From Bacteroidales bacterium (GTDB taxonomy: Bacteria; Bacteroidota; Bacteroidia; Bacteroidales; Muribaculaceae): a stretch of 19,799 nt of DNA. The stretch is taken from positions 1 to 19,799 of the forward strand of contig DXXK01000057.1 of NCBI GenBank assembly GCA_019416425.1, given 5' to 3'. The notes under the pieces are model-generated. The model was not told where the DNA came from. It saw only the letters and a list, made by a program, of their open reading frames with translations, and searched no databases. Of this stretch, positions 13,394 through 19,799 are shown one piece after another; the first letter of the stretch is position 1, and each line of letters begins with the position of its first letter. The position numbers were made by a program, and so were the translations under genes.

Positions 13394-14643
13394 TGGACAA
13401 GGAAATCAAGCCAAAATACGCGAAGCTAAAGAAATACGGCATTATCGTAGCTGCCGCGGTCCTGATTGTAGCTGCGGCGGTGTTCGCCATCGGCAAGGCA
13501 GGGGAGTCCGTCTACAAGGTGGATGCCGGTTCGGTCACAACCGCCGAGGTGAAGCGGGGGATGTTCAACGACTTCATCCGTGTGAACGGCCATGTCGAGA
13601 CGGGGGTGATAGTGCAGGTGTCGGCTCTTGAGTCGGGAATAGTGGATCATAAATGGGTTGAGGAAGGCGCCATGGTCAACGCGGGTGACGTGATCGTCAC
13701 ACTGCAGAACCCGAACCTGCGCCAGCAGATACTCGACTCGGAGTCACAGCTGGCCGAGAAGCAGAACATGCTGCGCGACACGGAGATTGCCATGGAGAAG
13801 GAGCGCACGCAGGTGAAGCAGGACCTACTGTCCGCGCGTACGGATTATACCCGTAAACGGCGAGTCCTGAAGCAGAAGGAGACACTGTATAAAGAGAAAC
13901 TGATCTCGCGCGAGGAATACCTCCAGGCCAAGGAGGACTGCGACCTGGCCCGCGAGAGTATGGCATTGCTGCAGGAGCGTCAGCATCAAGACTCGCTCTA
14001 CCGCCAGGTGCAGATAGCCATGATGCGCGAGAGCCTCCGCAACATGCAGGAGAACTTCAATCTGGTGCGCCAACGGGCCGACAACCTGAACATCCGCGCC
14101 TCTCATTCCGGACAGCTCGGCAACCTCACGGTGGAGCTTGGTCAGAACGTAGGCTCCGGTCAGCAGATAGGCCAGATCAATATCCTGGACAACTATAAGA
14201 TCACGGTGCAGATAGACGAGCACTACATAGACCGTGTGGAGTCCGGACTGCAGGGAAAGGTGGAACGTCAGGGCAAGAAATACGACGTGACACTCTACAA
14301 GGTGTATCCCGAAGTGGCCGACGGAACGTTCAAGGCGGACCTGAGACTGGAGGGGGCGATGCCGGAGAACATCCGCGTGGGGCAGACGTACTACATCAGC
14401 CTGCAGTTGGGCGAGCCGACGGAGGCAGTGCTGGTGCCGCGCGGAGCCTTCTTCCAGAGTACCGGCGGCCACAAGGCCTTCGTGCTGAGTCCGGATGGAA
14501 AGACGGCAACACTGCGCGATATAAAGATAGGACGGCAGAATCCGCAGTACTACGAGGTGCTGGAGGGTCTGGAGCCGGGCGAGCGAATCATAACCAGCAG
14601 CTACAAGAACTTCGGCAATGCCACAAAACTTAAATTGCAATAA
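13393..14643 (+). CDS. Membrane-fusion periplasmic adaptor (HlyD/MacA-like)
   Basis: This 416-residue adaptor would link the ABC permease in the inner membrane to the TolC channel. It has a short basic cytoplasmic start and one transmembrane helix (about 15-33). The first half of the lipoyl domain follows (about 74-108, VSALESGIVDHKWVEEGAMV). A long Gln/Glu/Arg-rich coiled-coil hairpin spans about 108-230, and the second lipoyl half is at about 233-262 (IRASHSGQLGNLTVELGQNV). Beta-barrel and membrane-proximal domains follow, with RVGQTYYISLQLGE and VLVPRGAFFQ typical of MacA/YknX-type adaptors. The gene overlaps the tolC stop by one base and is 12 bp before the ATPase gene. The context of an ABC ATPase and FtsX-type permease points to a MacAB-like tripartite system rather than RND. 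Confidence 0.93.
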   Translation: MDKEIKPKYAKLKKYGIIVAAAVLIVAAAVFAIGKAGESVYKVDAGSVTTAEVKRGMFNDFIRVNGHVETGVIVQVSALESGIVDHKWVEEGAMVNAGDVIVTLQNPNLRQQILDSESQLAEKQNMLRDTEIAMEKERTQVKQDLLSARTDYTRKRRVLKQKETLYKEKLISREEYLQAKEDCDLARESMALLQERQHQDSLYRQVQIAMMRESLRNMQENFNLVRQRADNLNIRASHSGQLGNLTVELGQNVGSGQQIGQINILDNYKITVQIDEHYIDRVESGLQGKVERQGKKYDVTLYKVYPEVADGTFKADLRLEGAMPENIRVGQTYYISLQLGEPTEAVLVPRGAFFQSTGGHKAFVLSPDGKTATLRDIKIGRQNPQYYEVLEGLEPGERIITSSYKNFGNATKLKLQ

Positions 14644-14655
14644 AACCGACAAATC

Positions 14656-15339
14656 ATGAAAATAGAGATCGACAACTTAGAGAAAGTATTCCGGACGGAC
14701 ACGGTTGAGACCGTTGCGCTGAACAAGGTATCGTTCAAAATAGAGGACGGCGAGTTCGTGGCCATAATGGGACCGTCGGGCTGCGGCAAATCGACGCTTC
14801 TGAACATACTGGGCCTTCTGGACAATCCCACAGCCGGCAGCTACAGACTGGACGGAGAGGAGGTTGGCAACCTGAAGGAATCGGCGCGCACCGCATGGCG
14901 CAAGGGGCGCATAGGCTTTGTGTTCCAGTCGTTCAACCTGATCGAGGACATGAAGGTCCGCGACAACGTGATGCTGCCGCTCAACAACCTGAAACTGGAC
15001 AAGGCCGAGAAGAACCGCCGTGTCGACGAGGCGTTGCGCCGCATGGGCATCAGCCACCGAGCCAACCATTACCCCTCGCAGCTGTCGGGCGGCCAGCAGC
15101 AGCGCGTGGCCATAGCACGTGCCATAGTGGGCAAGCCAGGACTGATCCTTGCCGACGAGCCGACGGGCAACCTGGATTCCAGGAACGGAAGAGAGGTGAT
15201 GGAGCTGCTCAAGGAGCTGCACCGTGACGGCGCGACCATCGTGATGGTGACGCACTCGCAGCGTGACGCCGCGCAGGCCGACTATATCATAAACCTGTTC
15301 GACGGACAGGTGGTGGAGAACCTTAACGATAAACTGTAA
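14656..15339 (+). CDS. ABC transporter ATP-binding protein (MacB/LolD/FtsE type)
   Basis: This 227-residue nucleotide-binding subunit powers the adjacent permease. All motifs are intact: Walker A GPSGCGKST (39-47), Q-loop Q91 (FVFQSFNLI), signature LSGGQQQRVAIARA (143-156), Walker B LILADEPTGNLD (163-174) and the switch histidine H200 (VMVTHSQ). The FQSFNLI and ADEPTGNLDS segments are characteristic of the MacB/LolD/FtsE branch, which works with FtsX-type permeases as mechanotransmission pumps rather than classic channels. The protein stands alone, whereas MacB fuses this domain to the permease. It lies 12 bp after the adaptor gene and 4 bp before the permease gene, so the three are surely co-transcribed. 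Confidence 0.96.
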   Translation: MKIEIDNLEKVFRTDTVETVALNKVSFKIEDGEFVAIMGPSGCGKSTLLNILGLLDNPTAGSYRLDGEEVGNLKESARTAWRKGRIGFVFQSFNLIEDMKVRDNVMLPLNNLKLDKAEKNRRVDEALRRMGISHRANHYPSQLSGGQQQRVAIARAIVGKPGLILADEPTGNLDSRNGREVMELLKELHRDGATIVMVTHSQRDAAQADYIINLFDGQVVENLNDKL

Positions 15340-15343
15340 CGCT

Positions 15344-17722
15344 ATGCTGAAGTTCTTTACATCCGACCTGAGACGGAACCTGACGAAGATATTCTGTCTG
15401 ACGATAGGTCTGGCCATAGGGCTGCTGTTGGTGGCCAAGGCGTTTGTGGAGGAGTCCTACGACCGTTTCATCCCGGAATACGGGAATGTGTACATAGTCA
15501 CGGAAAGCGTAGTGCAGAATGGCGAGTTCAGGGAATGCTATCAGACAGCCGGTGCCATTGCCCCGGGATTGAAACGGTATGTGCCGCAGGTGGAATCGGC
15601 CATGCGCATCACGGAGATGTGGGGCGGTACGTTGAGAGTCCGGACAGAGTCCGGACGGGAGTTTGAGACAGAAGGCATAACCATGGCCGACAGCTGTATG
15701 TTCGACGTGCTGCGGCAGCCTGTTGTGAGCGGCGACCCTCATGAGGCACTTGCCGTCGAGGACCGCTGTATGATACCGCGTTCGCTGGCGGAGAAGATCG
15801 GAGGGGATGTCATAGGCATGATGCTGGTAAGTCCGGACTTCAATGAAAGTTACTCCATAATGATAGACGGTGTCTACGAGGACTTCCCGATAAACTCTAC
15901 GTTCAGGAATGTGATCTATCTGTCATTGCCATCCATCAGGAAAATCAGTTATGACGGTCGGAACAACTGGGTAGGTAACGACCGTTACAAGAGTTATGCC
16001 CGCCTTGTGAAGGGAGCGAATCCTGATGATGTGGTGCCGCATATCAAGCGGATGCTGGAGGAGAATGTGGATAAGGAGGCTTTGGAAACCTTCAACTACA
16101 ACATCGGCCTGAAGCCGCTGGTGGGGATGTATACGGAGCAGGAGAGTGTCAAGACCATGATTTGGGTCATGGGCGTTCTGGCGTTCATAATCCTGATCAG
16201 TGCGTCGCTCAATTATCTGCTGATAGTGATTGGACAGCTGGGCAAGCGTGGCAAGGAGATGGCTGTGCGCAAGTGCTACGGTACGAGCAACGGCAAGATT
16301 TTCGGCCGGATAATGCTGGAGAGCGTATTCTTCCTCCTGTTTTCCATTGGACTGGCGGTGCTCCTGGTGCTGAGTCTGTCGGACCAGTGCGAGATGCTGT
16401 TGGGCTATCCTGCGTCGGTCCTGCTGTCGAGCCGGAATGTGTGGATGGTGGAGGCTCCGGTATGCCTGGGTCTGCTGCTGATAACAGGAGTGGTTCCTGC
16501 GTGGATATATTGCCGGACTCCGGTGTCGCATGTGTTCCGTCAGAACACTCGCAGGCGTAAGTTCTGGAAGCTGGCTTTGCTGTCGGTGCAGTTCTTCGCT
16601 ACTGGATTGATGTTCTGCCTGCTCCTGCTGGTATACCGTCAGTACCATATGATGAGCCATGGCGACATGGGATATGAATATGAGAACGTGGCGTTTCTGG
16701 AGACATTCTCATTGCCGAGTAACGAGCGGCGAGCACTGAGGGATGAGCTGTCGCGACTGGCGTGTGTAGAGGGAGTGTCATCGGCCGACCAGAACCTGAT
16801 AGGAACTACTATTTCCGGAAACAACGTATGGATCGAGGGAGATCCTCAAAAAGACAATCAGGTGAACGTAACGGATATGTACTATGCCAATCCCGACCTG
16901 TTCGATGTGATGGGGATGGAGTTCGTGCAGGGAGAGACGTTCCGCCAGAACGCCGACACTACCGTGCACCAGGTGGTGGTGGAAGAGCGCTTCAAGGACG
17001 TGCTGAAGAAGCTGACGGGCCAGAGCTATGACAATTTGGTCGGCAGGCGGTTCAACATTACTGAGCATATCGGACTGGATGGCTCGAGCGAGTTCACCAT
17101 TTGTGGAGTGATCAGGAACATGCGCCGTGGAGGCTTCTACAGCGATGATGCCGATGACCGGGCCGGAGTGCTGTTCCCCTCGACGCGGGTACGTCCTAAC
17201 CTGTATGTCAGGTTCAACAGGCTCACCCCCGAGACTCTGAAGGAGGCGCAGGATGTGATAGACCGGAATTATGCCGGTAATCTGTACATAACGCCATACA
17301 AGGCACAGGTTCATGCATTGATAGCGCCGGTGAAGCGTTTCGGATTCTCGGTGATGGCGGCTGGAATCGCAATCCTGCTGATCACGATAGTAGGCTTGAT
17401 AGGCTACACAGCCGACGAGGTACAGCGACGTTCCAAGGAGATAGCCATACGCAAGGTGAACGGCACCTCGGTAGGCAAGATTCTGCGGATATTCAGCACG
17501 GACATACTGAGGGTGGCGGTTCCGTCGCTGATGGCAGGCGGAATCGGAGCGGTGATAATCGGACGCGAGTGGCTGTCGCAGTTCACTGAGCAGGTGTCGC
17601 TGTCGCCGTGGAGCATGGCCGGGTGCCTGGTTCTGTTGCTGGCGCTGATAGTCGGAGTGGTGATCATAAACGCCCTGAAGGTGGCCCGCAGCAACCCGGT
17701 GGAATATCTGAGAACCGAATAA
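15344..17722 (+). CDS. FtsX/MacB-type ABC transporter permease, double-length
   Basis: This 792-residue inner-membrane permease consists of two FtsX-like halves. The first half has a transmembrane helix at about 15-33, a periplasmic domain (about 35-268, MacB-PCD-like), and helices at about 271-296, 323-345 and 369-390. The second half has a helix at about 408-432, a periplasmic domain to about 660, and helices at about 668-690, 712-740 and 754-780. Each half has the cytoplasmic loop typical of FtsX proteins: GQLGKRGKEMAVRKCYGTS (297-315) and VQRRSKEIAIRKVNGTS (about 693-709). The end is SNPVEYLRTE, the usual tail. Two such halves in one chain would pair with an ATPase dimer. The gene ends inside the palindromic terminator. 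The substrate (peptide, antimicrobial or lipoprotein) cannot be told from the sequence. Confidence 0.93.
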   Translation: MLKFFTSDLRRNLTKIFCLTIGLAIGLLLVAKAFVEESYDRFIPEYGNVYIVTESVVQNGEFRECYQTAGAIAPGLKRYVPQVESAMRITEMWGGTLRVRTESGREFETEGITMADSCMFDVLRQPVVSGDPHEALAVEDRCMIPRSLAEKIGGDVIGMMLVSPDFNESYSIMIDGVYEDFPINSTFRNVIYLSLPSIRKISYDGRNNWVGNDRYKSYARLVKGANPDDVVPHIKRMLEENVDKEALETFNYNIGLKPLVGMYTEQESVKTMIWVMGVLAFIILISASLNYLLIVIGQLGKRGKEMAVRKCYGTSNGKIFGRIMLESVFFLLFSIGLAVLLVLSLSDQCEMLLGYPASVLLSSRNVWMVEAPVCLGLLLITGVVPAWIYCRTPVSHVFRQNTRRRKFWKLALLSVQFFATGLMFCLLLLVYRQYHMMSHGDMGYEYENVAFLETFSLPSNERRALRDELSRLACVEGVSSADQNLIGTTISGNNVWIEGDPQKDNQVNVTDMYYANPDLFDVMGMEFVQGETFRQNADTTVHQVVVEERFKDVLKKLTGQSYDNLVGRRFNITEHIGLDGSSEFTICGVIRNMRRGGFYSDDADDRAGVLFPSTRVRPNLYVRFNRLTPETLKEAQDVIDRNYAGNLYITPYKAQVHALIAPVKRFGFSVMAAGIAILLITIVGLIGYTADEVQRRSKEIAIRKVNGTSVGKILRIFSTDILRVAVPSLMAGGIGAVIIGREWLSQFTEQVSLSPWSMAGCLVLLLALIVGVVIINALKVARSNPVEYLRTE

Positions 17723-17764
17723 ACAAAATCGGGACGCTCCGCGGAGCGTCCCGATTTTGTTTAT
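17719..17764. terminator. Two-way intrinsic terminator, 46-bp perfect palindrome
   Basis: Each 23-bp arm is an exact reverse complement of the other, centred between 17741 and 17742. The GC core (GGGACGCTCCG/CGGAGCGTCCC) is flanked by ACAAAATC on the left and GATTTTGT on the right, so transcripts from either side end in a U-rich tract. The permease TAA (17720-17722) and the ligA TAA (17763-17761) both lie inside the palindrome. Confidence 0.92.
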
Positions 17765-19761
17765 GGCAATAATGCTAAGAATTCGTCCTCGGAGAGGATG
17801 GGGATGCCGAGGGTGCGGCATTTCTCCAGCTTGGCCGGGCCCATGTTCTCGCCGGCCAGGACGAAGCTGGTCTTCTTGCTGATGGAACCGGCGTTCTTGC
17901 CCCCCTCGCGGGTTATGATTTCCTTGTATTCGTCGCGGCTGTGGTGCGAGAAGGTACCCGAGATCACGATGGTCTTGCCGGCCAGCGCGTCGCCTGTCGG
18001 CGCCAGTTTGTCGGGACTGAGCTGCATCTGGACTCCGGCGCGTGTCAGCGCCTCGATGTTCAGGATGTTCTCCGGCTCGCGCAGGAAGTCGTAGATGCCG
18101 TTGGCGATTGTCGGACCTATGTCCTGGATCACCGCGATCTGCTCGGCGGTCATGGACAGCAGGTTCTCCATGCTGCCCACTCCCATGGCCAGACGCTTGG
18201 CCGTTGTCTCGCCCACATTCGGGATGGAGAGGGCATAGAGCACGCGCTCGAAAGGCACCTGCTTCGACTCCTCGATGCCCCGGATTATGCGTTCGGCGGT
18301 CTTCTCGCCTATGCGGTCCAGGGTAGCCAGTTTCTCCTTGGTAAGGTCGTAGATCTGGCCGATTGTGCGGCATAGTCCGGCGGCATAGAGCAGTTCGGCT
18401 GTCTCCTCGCCGATGCCGTCGATATCCATCATGCGGCGGGCACAGAAGTGCTCGATACGGCCCGTGATCTGCGGACGGCACCCATACTTGTTGGGACAGC
18501 ACCATGCCGCCTCGCCGAAGATACGCCTAAGCGGAGTGCCGCACTCGGGACATTCCTTGACAAATACAACCTTCGGAGCGTTCGGGTCGCGGTGCGACAT
18601 GTCGACACCCATAATCTGCGGGATGATCTCGCCCGCCTTCTCCACATAGAGCCAGTCGCCCTCGTGGATGTCCAGCTCCTGCATTATGTCGTCGTTATGC
18701 AGCGAGGCTCGCTTCACTATCGTACCCGACAGCTGCACCGGCTCCAGATTGGCTACGGGAGTGACTATTCCCATTCGTCCCGTCTCGAACGAGACAAAGC
18801 GCAGCGGAGTGCACTCGCGTTCAGGATTGAACTTGAACGCCACGGCCCAGCGGGGCGACTTGGCGGTGTAGCCCAGGTTGAGCTGCTGGCGCAGGTTGTT
18901 GACCTTGAACACCAGACCGTCGGTGGCGACTGGGAGCGACTTGCGGTGCTCGTCCCAGTAGGCTATGTAGCGGTCCACGTCCTCTCGGGTCTTCATCAGC
19001 GCCATCTCCTTCGATACCTTGAAACCCCAATGCTCGGCCTCCAGCATGTTCTCGTAATGGTCGGCGTGGGGAAGGTTGTCGCTGAGCAGGTAATAGAAAC
19101 GAGCGTCAAGGTGACGACGGGCCACCTCGCGCGGATCCTGGGTCTTGAGCGTACCGGCCGCGGCATTGCGCGGATTGGCGAACAGCGGCTCCTCGTTGTA
19201 GGCGCGCTCGGCGTTCAGCTTCTCGAACACTTCCCAGGGCATCAGGATCTCGCCGCGGATCTCGAACTCGTCGGGCCAGTTGCCCGGCAGTAGCTGCAGG
19301 GGGATACTTCGGATTGTCTTGACATTGGCGGTGACATCATCGCCCTGCGTTCCGTCACCGCGCGTCACGGCCCGGACCAGACGCCCGTGGCGGTAGGTCA
19401 GGGAGATAGATGTGCCGTCGAACTTCATCTCGCCGACGATATCGAACTGCTGCCCTTCCAGAGCCTTGCTGATGCGGTCGAACCAATCGTCGACCTCCTG
19501 GATGCTGTAGGTGTTGGACAGCGACATCATGGGCTTGGCGTGGACCACATGCTCGAAGCCCTTGGTCAGGTCCGAGCCGACACGCTGGGTGGGCGAGAGC
19601 TCGTCGTAGTATTCGGGATGCTCGGCCTCCAGCCGCTCCAGTTCCTTCATGAGCATGTCGAACTCCTGGTCGGAGATCTCCGGCGCGTTGAGGGAATAGT
19701 AATTGTAATTATGTCGGTTCAACTCCTGGCGGAGGAAGTCGATTCTTTCTTTCGGGGTCAT
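17761..19761 (-). CDS. ligA: NAD-dependent DNA ligase
   Basis: This 666-residue enzyme seals nicks in replication and repair using NAD+. It is complete and of normal length. Domain Ia contains NYNYYSLNAPEISDQEFD (18-35). The adenylation domain has the AMP-lysine K113 in EMKFDG, then GDGTQGDDVTANVKTI (135-150), RGEILMP (169-175) and FANPRNAAAG (194-203). DGLVFKVN (281-288) and RWAVAFKF (304-311) are nucleotidyltransferase motifs V-type. The OB-fold precedes a four-cysteine zinc finger (C404, C407, C422, C428). Helix-hairpin-helix repeats lie at about 445-565 (DIDGIGEETAE, IPNVGETTAKRLA), and a BRCT domain at about 592-666 (LAGKTIVISGTFS). The ATG at 19761 gives the family-typical N-terminus. 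Only 38 bp upstream are visible, and no clear promoter is seen in them. Confidence 0.98.
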   Translation of the reverse strand: MTPKERIDFLRQELNRHNYNYYSLNAPEISDQEFDMLMKELERLEAEHPEYYDELSPTQRVGSDLTKGFEHVVHAKPMMSLSNTYSIQEVDDWFDRISKALEGQQFDIVGEMKFDGTSISLTYRHGRLVRAVTRGDGTQGDDVTANVKTIRSIPLQLLPGNWPDEFEIRGEILMPWEVFEKLNAERAYNEEPLFANPRNAAAGTLKTQDPREVARRHLDARFYYLLSDNLPHADHYENMLEAEHWGFKVSKEMALMKTREDVDRYIAYWDEHRKSLPVATDGLVFKVNNLRQQLNLGYTAKSPRWAVAFKFNPERECTPLRFVSFETGRMGIVTPVANLEPVQLSGTIVKRASLHNDDIMQELDIHEGDWLYVEKAGEIIPQIMGVDMSHRDPNAPKVVFVKECPECGTPLRRIFGEAAWCCPNKYGCRPQITGRIEHFCARRMMDIDGIGEETAELLYAAGLCRTIGQIYDLTKEKLATLDRIGEKTAERIIRGIEESKQVPFERVLYALSIPNVGETTAKRLAMGVGSMENLLSMTAEQIAVIQDIGPTIANGIYDFLREPENILNIEALTRAGVQMQLSPDKLAPTGDALAGKTIVISGTFSHHSRDEYKEIITREGGKNAGSISKKTSFVLAGENMGPAKLEKCRTLGIPILSEDEFLALLP

Positions 19762-19799
19762 GGCAATGGGAGTAATGGGAATTATAAGAGTTATAAGAC

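Noticed and set aside
13825..14652. A 275-codon minus-strand open frame opposite the adaptor gene
   Set aside because: Leu/His/Val-rich antisense shadow of a coiled-coil coding region; no domain features.
16778..18505. A 575-codon open frame on the minus strand across the end of ligA and the permease gene
   Set aside because: It is a frame shadow of ligA continuing antisense through the terminator and permease. Composition is low quality (rich in R, H, G, Q), and both overlapped genes are unmistakable.

Overview
The window looks like chromosomal DNA of an anaerobic member of the Bacteroidales (Bacteroidota). Three things point there. Candidate promoters match the phylum's -33 TTTG / -7 TAnnTTTG pattern. 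Most starts lack a strong Shine-Dalgarno. Protein families have typical Bacteroidota forms: a TolC protein with the GRNIDP..TN motif, a 402-residue tyrosine recombinase with a YVARHSWA motif, and a DUF4250 protein. The DNA is visibly GC-rich, except for short AT-rich repeats between genes. I cannot place it below order level.

Left third (1-7299, all minus strand): a surface-polysaccharide locus read right to left. A tyrosine recombinase lies at its upstream end, followed by a 393-bp gap with repeats and a hairpin. Then come a Wzx-type flippase, WecD and WecE (which make dTDP-Fuc4NAc from the dTDP-4-keto-6-deoxy sugar), and two GT4 glycosyltransferases; the last runs off the left edge. Several of these genes overlap by 4 to 17 bp, so they are probably one transcript. 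The expected product is a Fuc4NAc-containing glycan unit that is assembled and flipped at the inner membrane.

Middle (7300-10204, plus strand): a flavodiiron protein (O2/NO detoxification) with a good promoter and a GC-rich inverted repeat at the predicted transcription start, then a DedA membrane protein, then ribulose-phosphate 3-epimerase.

Right half (10188-17764): a two-component system and an efflux pump transcribed divergently. The minus-strand operon encodes a receiver-Fis response regulator, a sensor kinase without a periplasmic domain, and a small DUF4250 protein that is easy to miss (10188-10364), each joined by a 4-bp overlap. The plus-strand operon encodes TolC, a membrane-fusion adaptor, an ABC ATPase and a large FtsX/MacB-type permease. 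The 178-bp divergent region has a perfect 15-bp palindrome whose centre is exactly midway between two identical TAATTTTG boxes, a likely binding site for the regulator.

Right end: ligA (NAD-dependent DNA ligase) converges on the permease gene. The two genes share a 46-bp perfect palindrome that serves as a two-way terminator and contains both stop codons. No rRNA, tRNA, CRISPR array or transposase was seen.
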